Assembly: GCF_002735905.1 (NCBI RefSeq)
Contig: NZ_PEBD01000004.1
Location: 930,001 to 994,000 of the forward strand
Direction of reading: 5' to 3'
Origin: Williamsia muralis
GTDB lineage: Bacteria; Actinomycetota; Actinomycetes; Mycobacteriales; Mycobacteriaceae
DNA: 64,000 bases
A program made the position numbers and the translations under genes. Below are positions 30,113 through 39,144 of this stretch, piece after piece. Below the pieces are notes generated by a model. That model was not told the DNA's origin and made no database searches. It worked only from the letters and a program-made list of their open reading frames with translations. How positions within the stretch are numbered: position 1 is the stretch's first letter; each line of letters begins with the position of its first letter.

Positions 30113-31648
30113 GTGGCCAGCTCTACAGCGGAAAATCTCGCCGCGCGTCTGCGTGAGATGCGCCGGACCCGCCGCGCCGACGAGGTGGGCGCCGCGGACT
30201 CGGCACGGGCGCTGGTTCGCCTGGCGTTCGGGACCACTGCGGTCACCCTCGCAATCCTGGTTGTCATCGCCGCGCTGACCCTTGTGGCGGTCGGTGACGG
30301 GCTCGGCAGTCTGCCTGCCACCGTTGCGTCCATGTGGCTGGGCATCCACCAGATCCCACTCACCATCGGCGAGGTCACCATCGGGGTCCTGCCGTTGGCC
30401 CCGACCCTGCTGGTGGTGGCTGCGGTGGCGCGGGCCACCACGCGGGCAACAGATGTCGACCGTCCTCACAGCGAGGTGACGGCTGTGATCCTCTCGGCCA
30501 TCGGCGGGCCCCTTCTCGCCACCATCTTGTCCCTGGCGGTGGTGATGGACGCATCCACCGTGATGACCATCCAGAGCCCGGATGCGTTGCTGGCCTTCGC
30601 CTGCACGTTCGGAGTGCATGCAGTCGGCGCCGGAATCGGCGTGGGCCTCAAATGGTGGTCCACCCTGGTCGTGCGCGCAGGAGTCGCCGACTGGGTCCTC
30701 AAAGGACTTCGCTGTGGGGTCGTTGCGGTGACCGCACTCATGACGCTCGGCGCGATGGTGGTGGCAGTGCGGCTGGTGATCAACTGGTCGGTCGCCGGCG
30801 ACCTGCTCGCGGCCGGGAACGGCTGGATCGGTGGCCTCGGACTGACGTTGCTCTCCATCCTGTACCTGCCCAACATGGTGATCGGTGCGGCGGGCGCCTT
30901 GGTCGGGGCGCCGGTGGCCGTCGGCGGGGCGACCGTCGACCTGTTCGGATCACAGGGCGGTCAGGTTCCGCCGCTGCCGGTACTCGCCGCTCTTCCCGAT
31001 GGTGGAGCCGGGCACTGGACAGCGTTGCTACTGATCGGGATAGCAGGCACAGCGCTCTTCGTGGGCCGGCTCTGTCTGGACGGGTCGCTGCTGCGCAACA
31101 TCCGGATGGTGGTGGTCGCCGCCGCTGCCTCATCACTCTTCCTGGTCATCGCCAGCGTGCTGGCTGGTGGCGAGTTGGGCGTTCTGGGCAAGGTCGGCGC
31201 CAACCTGCCGGTGGCCGGGGTGTTCATGTTCGGGTGGATCGCCGTGATCGGATCGGTGACGGCCCTGGTGTACAGCGCGTTGCCGAGCAGACGCCGTGCC
31301 CGGTCGAACATCATCGACGATGACTACTACGACGATGACGGCCGTGGCGAAGAAGGCCGTTCGGACACCGACGACGAGGTCGTCGAGTCGATTCCGGTGG
31401 TAGACGAAGCAGCCATCGAGTTCGTCCCCGTCGACGAACAGACCCCGCTCGATGACGACCGCGACCACGAGTTGTCGCCGGAGCCGGGCCGACCCGAGGT
31501 GATCGTGGACGGCTGGGACCCGGAGGACTGGGCCCTGGACGAGGTGTGGGACGACACCGGCAGTGTGGTGGTGGACGAGCCCATCGACGTCGCCGAAGGC
31601 GAAGAACTGGTGTCGACCGACGACTTCGGTACCCGGCGCACCCGCTGA
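30113..31648 (+). CDS. DUF6350 polytopic membrane protein with acidic C-terminus (Rv0955-like)
   Basis: It is 511 residues from GTG 30113. A short basic N-terminus (NLAARLREMRRTRR) is followed by about nine to ten membrane segments to residue ~390. A C-terminal ~120-residue cytoplasmic tail is very acidic (DDDYYDDDG, DTDDEVVES, DPEDWALDEVWDD). Gene order (DUF5336, DUF6350, purN, purH) is the same as Rv0954-Rv0957. No catalytic motif is visible and no function can be assigned. I see no clear Shine-Dalgarno for the GTG, so the start is approximate. Confidence 0.82.
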   Translation: MASSTAENLAARLREMRRTRRADEVGAADSARALVRLAFGTTAVTLAILVVIAALTLVAVGDGLGSLPATVASMWLGIHQIPLTIGEVTIGVLPLAPTLLVVAAVARATTRATDVDRPHSEVTAVILSAIGGPLLATILSLAVVMDASTVMTIQSPDALLAFACTFGVHAVGAGIGVGLKWWSTLVVRAGVADWVLKGLRCGVVAVTALMTLGAMVVAVRLVINWSVAGDLLAAGNGWIGGLGLTLLSILYLPNMVIGAAGALVGAPVAVGGATVDLFGSQGGQVPPLPVLAALPDGGAGHWTALLLIGIAGTALFVGRLCLDGSLLRNIRMVVVAAAASSLFLVIASVLAGGELGVLGKVGANLPVAGVFMFGWIAVIGSVTALVYSALPSRRRARSNIIDDDYYDDDGRGEEGRSDTDDEVVESIPVVDEAAIEFVPVDEQTPLDDDRDHELSPEPGRPEVIVDGWDPEDWALDEVWDDTGSVVVDEPIDVAEGEELVSTDDFGTRRTR

Positions 31649-31762
31649 ATCGGCGGCCATTAGGCTCGGTCCGAGCGACGCAGCCGCCCGCCCGAGGTCC
31701 TGTTTTCAGATGGCGGACCCGGCTACGCCCCACCGAGTTCGAGGAGAATCACCCTGGACGCC

Positions 31763-32371
31763 ATGCCGTCAGCCACACCGGTGACCGTCGTGATCCTCGC
31801 GTCGGGCGCCGGCAGCCTGGCGTCGGCCCTGCTCGACGCCGCAGAGGACGACGAGTATCCGGCCAACGTGGCGGCGGTCATCTGCGACCGTGACTGTCCT
31901 GCTGAACAATCCGCGCGCAGGCGAGGGACCGCCACCGCAGTGGTGCCCCTGGAGGGCGACCGCACCGAATGGGACCGCCGTCTCACCGACACGGTCGCGG
32001 GCTACGCGCCCGACCTGGTGGTGTCCGCCGGGTTCATGAAAATCCTGGGCACGCATTTCCTGGAACGCTTCGGCGGCCGGACGATCAACGCGCATCCGGC
32101 ACTCCTGCCCTCGTTCCCGGGCGCGCATGCTGTGGCCGCCGCGTTGGAGCACGGCGTCAAGGTCACCGGTTCCACGATCCACCTCGTGGACGGCGGGGTG
32201 GACACCGGCCCGATTCTCGCCCAGGCGCCCGTCGCGATCAGCCCAGGCGACGACGAGATCACGTTGCACGAACGAATCAAGATGGTCGAGCGAGTGCTGC
32301 TGGTAGCGGTTGTGCGTTCGATTGCCACCAAAGGTGTTGTCATCGAAGGACGAAAGGCCCACATTCCGTGA
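31763..32371 (+). CDS. purN: Phosphoribosylglycinamide formyltransferase
   Basis: It transfers a formyl group from 10-formyl-THF to GAR in purine synthesis. It is 202 residues with the family markers [20 protein letters not shown], the catalytic block [16 protein letters not shown] and [19 protein letters not shown] (catalytic Asn, His and Asp present). The usual N-terminal GSGSNL appears as GAGSLAS. The purH GTG start overlaps its stop, so the pair is translationally coupled. Confidence 0.96.
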   Translation: MPSATPVTVVILASGAGSLASALLDAAEDDEYPANVAAVICDRDCPAEQSARRRGTATAVVPLEGDRTEWDRRLTDTVAGYAPDLVVSAGFMKILGTHFLERFGGRTINAHPALLPSFPGAHAVAAALEHGVKVTGSTIHLVDGGVDTGPILAQAPVAISPGDDEITLHERIKMVERVLLVAVVRSIATKGVVIEGRKAHIP

Positions 32372-33933
32372 GTAGTGACCTGCAGCGCAAACCGTTTCGA
32401 CGTGCACTGGTCAGCGTGTACGACAAGACCGGGCTCGCGGAGCTTGCCGAGGGGCTGCACGCCGCCGGCGTCGAGATCGTGTCGACCGGTTCGACCGCGA
32501 AGAAGATCGCCGAGGCCGGTGTACCGGTGCTCGAGGTCTCCGAACTGACGGGGTTTCCGGAATGCCTCGAGGGCCGGGTCAAGACGTTGCATCCCCGGGT
32601 GCACGCGGGCGTCCTTGCAGATACCCGTAAACCCGACCACCTCGACCAGCTCGAGGAACTCGGCATCGAGGCCTTCGAGCTCGTGGTGGTGAACCTCTAC
32701 CCGTTCACCGAGACGGTGGCGTCGGGCGCGAGTCCGGATGAATGCGTCGAGCAGATCGACATCGGCGGTCCGTCGATGGTGCGCGGTGCCGCAAAGAATC
32801 ACCCATCGGTGGCGGTGGTGGTCGATCCAGGGGACTACGCGACGGTCCTCACCGCGGTCGCTGACGGTGGCTTCACGTTGACCGAACGGCAAGCGCTCGC
32901 GGCGAAGGCATTTCGGCACACCGCCGACTACGACGTGGCCGTGGCCTCGTGGATGAGTTCGGTTGTCGCTCCCGAGCCCGAGGGCTCGTTGCCGATGTGG
33001 ATCGGCAAGAGCTGGGAACGGTCGCCGGTGTTGCGGTACGGCGAGAACCCCCACCAGTCCGCAGCGTTGTTCGTAGGTGGCTCCGAAGCCCCCGGGCTGG
33101 CGCAGGCCGAACAGTTGCACGGCAAAGAGATGAGTTACAACAACTACACCGACGCCGACGCAGCGTGGCGGGCCGCGTACGACTTCGGTGAACCTGCGGT
33201 CGCGATCATCAAGCACGCCAACCCCTGTGGCATCGCGGTCGACGACGACATCGCGGCGGCGCACCGTAAGGCCCATGCCTGTGACCCGGTGAGTGCATAC
33301 GGCGGCGTGATCGCCGCCAACCGCCCGGTCAGCATGGAGATGGCTGAGCAGGTCGCCGAGATCTTCACAGAGGTGGTGGTGGCGCCGGGTTTCGAGGACG
33401 GCGCACTCTCGGTGCTGACCCGCAAGAAGAACGTACGTGTACTGCTCGCACAGCCCCCGCAACGCGCGGGCCTGGAACTGCGCCCCGTGTCGGGAGGGTT
33501 GCTGGTGCAACAGCGCGACATCCTCGACGCGAGTGGCGATTCGCCCGAGAACTGGCAGCTGGTTGCCGGTGACCCGGCCGATGACGCGACCCTCGCCGAT
33601 CTGGTGTTCGCCTGGCGGGCATGCCGCGCCGTCAAGTCGAATGCGATCCTGCTGGCCAGTGACCAGGCGTCGGTCGGTGTCGGGATGGGCCAGGTGAACC
33701 GGGTGGATTCGGCACACTTGGCGGTCAAGCGAGCCGGCGAACGAGCGATGAACAGCGTGGGTGCGTCCGACGCCTTCTTCCCCTTCCCGGACGGTCTGCA
33801 GGTGCTGATCGACGGGGGAGTGAAAGCCGTTGTGCAGCCTGGTGGTTCGATTCGCGACAACGAGGTCATCAGTGCCGCACACGATGCCGGCATCACGCTG
33901 TACCTGACAGGTGCACGGCACTTCGCCCACTGA
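32368..33933 (+). CDS. purH: Bifunctional AICAR formyltransferase / IMP cyclohydrolase
   Basis: It carries out the last two steps of IMP synthesis. It is 521 residues from GTG 32368, which overlaps the purN stop (GTGA); a frame start at 31969 is inside purN and is rejected. The N-terminal MGS/cyclohydrolase domain starts [20 protein letters not shown] and includes [12 protein letters not shown] and [16 protein letters not shown]. The C-terminal transformylase has [34 protein letters not shown] and [12 protein letters not shown] strong hairpin follows 7 bp after the stop. Confidence 0.97.
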   Translation: MSSDLQRKPFRRALVSVYDKTGLAELAEGLHAAGVEIVSTGSTAKKIAEAGVPVLEVSELTGFPECLEGRVKTLHPRVHAGVLADTRKPDHLDQLEELGIEAFELVVVNLYPFTETVASGASPDECVEQIDIGGPSMVRGAAKNHPSVAVVVDPGDYATVLTAVADGGFTLTERQALAAKAFRHTADYDVAVASWMSSVVAPEPEGSLPMWIGKSWERSPVLRYGENPHQSAALFVGGSEAPGLAQAEQLHGKEMSYNNYTDADAAWRAAYDFGEPAVAIIKHANPCGIAVDDDIAAAHRKAHACDPVSAYGGVIAANRPVSMEMAEQVAEIFTEVVVAPGFEDGALSVLTRKKNVRVLLAQPPQRAGLELRPVSGGLLVQQRDILDASGDSPENWQLVAGDPADDATLADLVFAWRACRAVKSNAILLASDQASVGVGMGQVNRVDSAHLAVKRAGERAMNSVGASDAFFPFPDGLQVLIDGGVKAVVQPGGSIRDNEVISAAHDAGITLYLTGARHFAH

Positions 33934-33940
33934 CGAAGAC

Positions 33941-33992
33941 GCGGCGCCCTCGTGGCGGTGCTCCCAGACCGGGGCCGCTACGAGGACGCCGC
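33941..33992. terminator. Bidirectional stem-loop between purH and metQ2
   Basis: GCGGCG-CCTCGT-GCGG pairs with CCGC-ACGAGG-CGCCGC, with single unpaired bases between blocks and a ~16-nt loop. It separates two convergent genes. Confidence 0.7.
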
Positions 33993-34002
33993 ATCGGCGT
34001 GA

Positions 34003-34914
34003 TCAGATGGGCAGCAGGATGTTCTTCACCTGAGGGTCGGTGGCCAGGTACTCCTGTACCGCAGGGTCTTTGAACACCTGCACCAGCTTCTTGATGTTCT
34101 CGGTGTCCTTCCACTTGGTGCCGATGGTCAGCTGGCCGGCGAACTCGTCGGGTGCCGGCGGCGCGAAGATCTGCTTCTTGATGTCGATGTCGGCGGCGAG
34201 GTAGTACTCGGTGTAGCCGACGGCGGCATCGATGTCGGGCAGTGCGCGCGACTGCGCCGCGAAGTCGAGCAGTGTGAATCGCAGGTTCTTCGGGTTGGAG
34301 ACGATGTCCTTCTGGGTGGCCTTCCACTTGTCTGCCGCCGGGTTCAGCTCGATCAGACCGGCACGCTCGAGCAGCCACAGGCCCTGCGCCTCATTGGCAG
34401 GATCGGAGTACAACGACACGGTGGCGCCGTCGGGCAGCTGCGCGGGGTCGGTGTACTTGTCCGACCAGATGCCGAATCCCCAACGGAAGACCGGGGTTGC
34501 GGCTTCTTCCTTGAAGTCGGGGTTGGCTTCCAAGACCTGACCCAGCCACAGCTTGTGCTGGTAGATGGTTCCGGCGACCTCGCCGTCGTTCACCGCTCGG
34601 TTGATGGTGGTGCTGTCGGCCAGCCCTTTGAACTTGATCTTCAGGTCGTACTTCGGGGCGACCTCCTCGGCGATGAAGTCGACGAGCGCCTCTTCGGCGG
34701 CATTGCCCTCGGCCGTCGCGATTTCGAGTGTCGCACCGGCCGTTTCGTTGGGTGACTTCGAATCCGACCCACCCCAGAACCGCCATCCGACGAACGCGAG
34801 CACCACCGCGACGACAACGCCGATCGCGATGTACAGCGGAAGTCGCCTGCGGGACTTGATGTCGAAGCCGCCGGGGTCACCGCTTCCGGTGGGGCGCTCA
34901 GTTGTGGACGTCAT
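34003..34914 (-). CDS. metQ: MetQ-type substrate-binding protein, membrane-anchored rather than lipidated
   Basis: This is a 303-residue NlpA/MetQ family protein. Residues ~25-47 form one hydrophobic helix after a charged cytoplasmic head, and there is no cysteine lipobox, so it is held by a signal anchor. The receptor domain starts near residue 60 (ATLEIATAEGNAAEEALVDF) and has the family stretch GEVAGTIYQHKLWLGQVLEANPDF. The start ATG at 34914 has a GAGGAG ribosome site. It is the third gene of the metN2-metI2-metQ2 set, after a 166-bp gap containing direct repeats. Confidence 0.88.
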   Translation of the reverse strand: MTSTTERPTGSGDPGGFDIKSRRRLPLYIAIGVVVAVVLAFVGWRFWGGSDSKSPNETAGATLEIATAEGNAAEEALVDFIAEEVAPKYDLKIKFKGLADSTTINRAVNDGEVAGTIYQHKLWLGQVLEANPDFKEEAATPVFRWGFGIWSDKYTDPAQLPDGATVSLYSDPANEAQGLWLLERAGLIELNPAADKWKATQKDIVSNPKNLRFTLLDFAAQSRALPDIDAAVGYTEYYLAADIDIKKQIFAPPAPDEFAGQLTIGTKWKDTENIKKLVQVFKDPAVQEYLATDPQVKNILLPI

Positions 34915-34933
34915 GGTTATCTCCTCATCGGTG

Positions 34934-34998
34934 CGAAATCAGGGGTGGGGCGAAATCAGGGGTGGGTGAAATCGGGGGTGGGCGAAATCAGTGGGTGT
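34934..34998. repeat. Four 16-17-bp direct repeats between metI2 and metQ2
   Basis: Units CGAAATCAGGGGTGGGG, CGAAATCAGGGGTGGG, TGAAATCGGGGGTGGG and CGAAATCAGTGGGTGT run back to back. On the transcribed strand the array ends 19 bp before the metQ2 start codon, overlapping the 5' side of its leader. It could be an operator series or recent slippage. Confidence 0.75.
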
Positions 34999-35080
34999 GC
35001 AGATGAAAACGGCACGGGGGTGCGCGCAGTGGATGTTGTTTCCCGCGTCAGGTGGTCGCGGTGGTCGAGCGGGTACGGGG

Positions 35081-35797
35081 TCAGGCGTGTGACCGGGCGC
35101 GGATGGTCTGTCCCGGCGTGAGGTGACGGACCAGCGCATCGCCGACGATCTGGATGAGTGCCACCGTGATCACCAGCGTCACGATGGTCGCGATCATCAC
35201 GCCGTGATCGAATCGCTGATAGCCGTAGGTGACGGCGATGTAGCCCAGACCGCCTGCGCCGATCGTTCCCGCAATGGCCGAGTACTCGATCATCGCGATG
35301 GTGTTGATGGTGAGGCCGCCGACGATGTTCGGAAGTGCCTCGGGTATCTGCGTTTTCCAGATCACCTGACCGTTGGATGCGCCCGACGCGCGGGCCACAT
35401 CGATCACAGACGGTGGCACCGACCGCAGCGAGTTCTCCACGATTCGGGTGAAAAAGGCGATGCCCGCCAATGACATCGGGACAACCGCTGCGGGTATGCC
35501 GATGTTGGTGCCGGTGATCAGGCGGGTGAGCGGGATGATCGACGTCATCAGGACGAGAAACGGCAACGAGCGGCCGATGCTGATCACCCACGACAGCGGT
35601 GAGTGGAAGACCTTGTTCTCGAACAGGCCGCCAGGCGCCAGGTTGTGGATCGTCGCGCCCAGTGGCACGCCGACGAGCAGCACGATCACCATCACGATCG
35701 ACACCATCGTGAGGGTGTCGACGAACGCCGGGATCAGCAGATCCGGGATCTCGTCGGTGGGTACGGTGATCGCCGCGAGGTGCGTGATGTCGCTCAT
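35081..35797 (-). CDS. metI: Methionine-type ABC importer permease (second system)
   Basis: It is 238 residues from ATG at 35797, which overlaps the metN2 stop by 4 bp (ATGA); a much longer frame reaching 36886 runs antisense-frame through metN2 and is rejected. About five membrane segments. The EAA loop reads VPPSVIDVARASGASNGQVIWKTQIPEALPNIVGG, and the C-terminal half has SAIAGTIGAGGLGYIAVTYGYQRF. It shares the fold and order of the first MetI but is clearly diverged. Confidence 0.9.
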   Translation of the reverse strand: MSDITHLAAITVPTDEIPDLLIPAFVDTLTMVSIVMVIVLLVGVPLGATIHNLAPGGLFENKVFHSPLSWVISIGRSLPFLVLMTSIIPLTRLITGTNIGIPAAVVPMSLAGIAFFTRIVENSLRSVPPSVIDVARASGASNGQVIWKTQIPEALPNIVGGLTINTIAMIEYSAIAGTIGAGGLGYIAVTYGYQRFDHGVMIATIVTLVITVALIQIVGDALVRHLTPGQTIRARSHA

Positions 35798-36798
35798 GCC
35801 GCGACCTCGACCACGGGCTTGGTGGGCAGGCTCGTCGAGAGCCCGTGGCGGGCTGCGCTTTGCAGGAATTCTCCGGCGAGCTCGTCCGGTACCGAGACCG
35901 TGATCTCGCCGACGGACACACCGTCGACCACCTGTACGGCGGCCCCGAGGATCGAGATCGGCACGGACAGCTCGGATCCGATGCGGCTGATCCAGTCGGC
36001 AGGCACCGATGTCGAGTTGTAGGTGAGTTCGAACGAGCGTTGGCCCGGCTCGGGATCGGCAGAGGTCCCCCGAGGACGCAGCGATCGCCCGAGGACGGAG
36101 GTGGAGTCGGTGAGAAGGTCCACCAGCGAACCTTTTTCGACGATCCGGCCCGCATCCAGGCGGCCGACGCTGTCGGCGACCTTGACGATGGTGTCCATCT
36201 CGTGGGTGATGAACACCACCGCCAGGTTGAGTTCTTCGCGTACCTCGCGCAGCAGTTCGAGGAAGGAGTCGGTTGTCTGCGGATCCAGTCCCGACGTCGC
36301 CTCGTCGGACAGCAGCACCGAGGGTCGCAGGGCCAGGGCACGGGCGATGCCCACGCGCTGTCGCTGCCCTCCGGACAACTGGTGGGGATACAGGTCCGCG
36401 CGGTCGGTGAGGCCGACCCTGTCGAGGAGCTCGGCCACGCGGTCGCGTGTCTGTCCCTTGGTGACGCCGAGGAATTCCAATGGCAGCGCCACGTTTTCGG
36501 CTGCCGTCCGCCGCGAGAGCAGGCTGGACGACTGGAAGACGGTGCCGATACGCCGGCGGGCATCCCGCAGGGCCCGGGTGCTCAACTCGGTCAGGTTCTG
36601 GTTGTTCACGACGACCTTGCCCGACGTGGGCCGTTCGAGCAGGTTGAGGCAGTGCGCGAGGGTGCTCTTGCCGGCGCCGCTCGGTCCGGCGATGGCAAAG
36701 ATCTCGCCGGGGTCGACGGTGAAACTGACGTCGTCCAGCACGGTCGCGGCCGTCGGCCCGGTGCCGTAGATCTTCCCGAGCTTTTCTACTTCGATCAC
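35794..36798 (-). CDS. metN: Methionine-type ABC importer ATPase with NIL domain (second system)
   Basis: It is 334 residues from the GTG at 36798 (MIEVEKLGKIYGTGPTAATV). A start further upstream at 36903 would add a Pro-rich, non-conserved leader and is rejected. Walker A GPSGAGKST (38-46), QSSSLLSRRTAAENVALPL, signature LSGGQRQRVGIARAL and VLLSDEATSGLD are present, with a C-terminal NIL domain of ~75 residues. First gene of the second met operon; two mutually exclusive hairpins lie in its leader. Confidence 0.92.
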   Translation of the reverse strand: MIEVEKLGKIYGTGPTAATVLDDVSFTVDPGEIFAIAGPSGAGKSTLAHCLNLLERPTSGKVVVNNQNLTELSTRALRDARRRIGTVFQSSSLLSRRTAAENVALPLEFLGVTKGQTRDRVAELLDRVGLTDRADLYPHQLSGGQRQRVGIARALALRPSVLLSDEATSGLDPQTTDSFLELLREVREELNLAVVFITHEMDTIVKVADSVGRLDAGRIVEKGSLVDLLTDSTSVLGRSLRPRGTSADPEPGQRSFELTYNSTSVPADWISRIGSELSVPISILGAAVQVVDGVSVGEITVSVPDELAGEFLQSAARHGLSTSLPTKPVVEVAA

Positions 36799-36821
36799 GA
36801 GGCGGTTCTTTCCAGGAGACA

Positions 36822-36860
36822 GGGACGGGCGTCCCCGGCACAACGGATGCGCCGGGGACG
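36822..36860 (-). promoter_or_regulatory. Two mutually exclusive hairpins in the leader of metN2
   Basis: CGTCCCCGGC (36830-36839) pairs perfectly with GCCGGGGACG (36851-36860). CGTCCC (36830-36835) can instead pair with GGGACG (36822-36827) across 2 nt. The two structures share the same arm, so only one can form. They lie 24-62 nt upstream of the metN2 GTG on the transcribed strand. This layout suits attenuation, but no leader peptide or SAM aptamer was recognised. Confidence 0.4.
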
Positions 36861-37001
36861 TCGGGTATGACGGAAATGGTGCGCAAGGGTACGTGTTTGG
36901 CACAGCTTTGCGATCATCGTGACTCCAAGTGGACTACGGACAGTCCGATGTGCCGGGTGCCGGCCGGTACCCGCGAGGGCAAGGCGGAGTAGATTGCCGC
37001 T

Positions 37002-37730
37002 GTGGCAGAACTGGCTTTCCTGATCGTCGCCGGTTTCCTGTCCGGTGTGGTGGGTTACGTGACGGGGATCGCCTCACTCGTCAGCTATCCCGCATTGCTG
37101 ATTGCCGGACTGCCCCCGTTGACCGCGAACATGACCAACACGGTCGCGTTGATCCCAGTCGGGGTCGGAAGCACTGCTCAGGCGCGGAACTCGTTGACCT
37201 TCGACAGACGTCTTGGCCTCTGGTGTGTTGCCGCCGCGGTCGGGGGAGTGCTGGGATCGGTTCTGCTCCTGCTGACCCCGGCCGGTGCCTTCGAGGCGAT
37301 CGTCCCGTACCTGGTGGCCACCGCCGCCCTGGCAGTACTCGGCCAGCCGCTGATCCGGCGGATCGCCGGCCATCGCGACGCGCCCCGGATTTTTGTGGCG
37401 GGCATCGTGGTGATCGGCGTCTACGGAGGCTACTTCGGGGCCGGCGCGGGCATCATCTTCACCGCATTCGCCCTCATCCTCACCGCGCAGCCCCTCGGCC
37501 AGGCAACGTTGATCAAGTCGGTGTTGTTGTGTGCATCGAATGCTGTTGCCGCATTGGGCTTTGCCATCTTCGGCGACGTGGACTGGTCATCGGCAGCGGC
37601 GATGGGGCTCGGTTGTCTCGCCGGTGGTTGGATCGGCCCACCCGTCGTGAACCGGCTGCCCGTTGCGGTGCTCCGGGTTGCCATCGCGCTGGCGGGTTTC
37701 GGTCTGGCCGCCTGGCTCGGACTGCGTTGA
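37002..37730 (+). CDS. TSUP family (TauE/SafE) membrane exporter
   Basis: This is a 242-residue membrane protein with about seven to eight helices in two homologous halves. The first half shows the family entry SGVVGYVTGIASLVSYPALL and NMTNTVALIPVGVGS; the second half repeats it as GVYGGYFGAGAGIIFTAFALIL and LLCASNAVAA. The family exports sulfite, sulfoacetate or related organic anions. It is divergent from the metN2 operon, so a sulfur-related role is reasonable but unproven. Confidence 0.88.
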   Translation: MAELAFLIVAGFLSGVVGYVTGIASLVSYPALLIAGLPPLTANMTNTVALIPVGVGSTAQARNSLTFDRRLGLWCVAAAVGGVLGSVLLLLTPAGAFEAIVPYLVATAALAVLGQPLIRRIAGHRDAPRIFVAGIVVIGVYGGYFGAGAGIIFTAFALILTAQPLGQATLIKSVLLCASNAVAALGFAIFGDVDWSSAAAMGLGCLAGGWIGPPVVNRLPVAVLRVAIALAGFGLAAWLGLR

Positions 37731-37760
37731 CGAGCGGCGAACTCGGCGGGTGAGTGCGAC

Positions 37761-39026
37761 TCAGACAACGCCTTCGTCGTGCAGGGCCGCCACTGCGTCT
37801 GAGCTCAAACCCAGTAGGGCGCCGAGGACTTCGCTGTTGTGGTAGCCGGGAACGGGAGCGCCTGCGTTACGGATGCTGCCGGGGGTGCCCGTCAGTTGCG
37901 GCACGATACCGGGACCCAGCACGGTGTCGTTGATGCGCTCATCGAAGTGCTCGGCGATCATGCCCCTGGCGATGAGTTGCGGATCACGGATCACCTCGGC
38001 GACCGTATTGATCGGCCCCACAACCACTCCCGCGGCGGTGAGGAGTTCGATCAGCGCGTCGCGCGGCTGCTCGGCAGTCCACTGGGCGATCAGCTCATCG
38101 AGCTCGTCCTGGTTCTCGCCGCGCGCACCGTGGGTGGCGAAACGGGGGTCGGTGCTGAGTTCGGGCCGGCCCATCGCCGTGCACAGCCGGGCGAACACGG
38201 TGTCCTGGTTCGCGCCGATGACAACAAGCGAGCCGTCTCCGGTGGGGTAGATGTTCGACGGCGCGATCCCGGCCAGCCGGGTGCCCGAGGGCCCACGGAC
38301 CACGCCACCCTGGTCGTAATCGGGGATCGTCGATTCCTGGATCGCCAGGCATGCCTCGTTCAGAGCCGTGTCGACGATCTGGCCCTCCCCGGTGACGGTG
38401 CGGCGGTACAGCGCTGCGAGAGCCCCGTGCACCGCGAACATCCCTGCCAGGGTGTCGCCCAGTGACAGCGCGATCCGCGGCGGAGGCTGGTCGGGATATC
38501 CGTTGAGATGGCGCAGGCCGCTCACCGCTTCGGCCACGGACGCGTACCCGGCCCGTCCTGCGTCCGGTCCGGTCTGCCCGTAGCCCGACACCCGCACGAG
38601 GATGATGCCCCGATTGCGCTCGCGGAGGACGTCGTAGCCGAGGTCGAGCTTTTCCAGGGTGCCCGGACGAAAGTTCTCCACGATGATGTCGGACTGGTCG
38701 ACCAGTTCGAGGAACAGTTCGCGTCCGCGTTCGCTGCGGAGGTCGAGGGTGATCGCACGTTTGTTGCGCGCGTACACCGTCCACAGAAATCGATGACCAT
38801 CGCGTTCGGCCTGACCCCACCCGCGCAGCGGATCGGGCAAGCCGGGCGCCTCGATCTTGATGACGTCGGCACCGAGGTCACCCATCAGGCGGGCGCCGAA
38901 CGGCCCCGCGATGAGGGAACCGAGTTCGAGCACCCGGATACCGTCGAGAGCGCCGGCGGGCGGGGTACCACCGCCGGGGGATGTGCTCGACTCTTCGGCC
39001 GGTTCCGACGATGTGGGTGGCGTCAT
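37761..39026 (-). CDS. CaiB/BaiF family CoA-transferase
   Basis: This is a 421-residue class III CoA-transferase. It opens, after a ~28-residue Pro/Ser-rich lead, with LDGIRVLELGSLIAGPFGARLMGDLGADVIKIEAPG and continues with TLDLRSERGRELFLELVDQSDIIVENFRPGTLEKL. The catalytic Asp lies in SLGDTLAGMFAVHGALAALYRR. The substrate cannot be read from sequence; family members act on formyl-, succinyl- or branched acyl-CoA. It is convergent with the TSUP gene, and its start is divergent from the AAA ATPase gene. Confidence 0.92.
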   Translation of the reverse strand: MTPPTSSEPAEESSTSPGGGTPPAGALDGIRVLELGSLIAGPFGARLMGDLGADVIKIEAPGLPDPLRGWGQAERDGHRFLWTVYARNKRAITLDLRSERGRELFLELVDQSDIIVENFRPGTLEKLDLGYDVLRERNRGIILVRVSGYGQTGPDAGRAGYASVAEAVSGLRHLNGYPDQPPPRIALSLGDTLAGMFAVHGALAALYRRTVTGEGQIVDTALNEACLAIQESTIPDYDQGGVVRGPSGTRLAGIAPSNIYPTGDGSLVVIGANQDTVFARLCTAMGRPELSTDPRFATHGARGENQDELDELIAQWTAEQPRDALIELLTAAGVVVGPINTVAEVIRDPQLIARGMIAEHFDERINDTVLGPGIVPQLTGTPGSIRNAGAPVPGYHNSEVLGALLGLSSDAVAALHDEGVV

Positions 39027-39144
39027 CGGTCAAGTGTCGCCAATGGTCGCGAACCCACACCCAAGGGGGTGTGCCGGAGGCCGCCCCGTGTTCCTCTGCG
39101 GGCGTAAACAAGTGCACTCCGGCGACGAGGCTCGTAGCGTGGAC

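Noticed and set aside
31969-32367. N-terminal extension of PurH
   Set aside because: It lies inside purN; the GTG at 32368 gives the normal length and the usual GTGA overlap.
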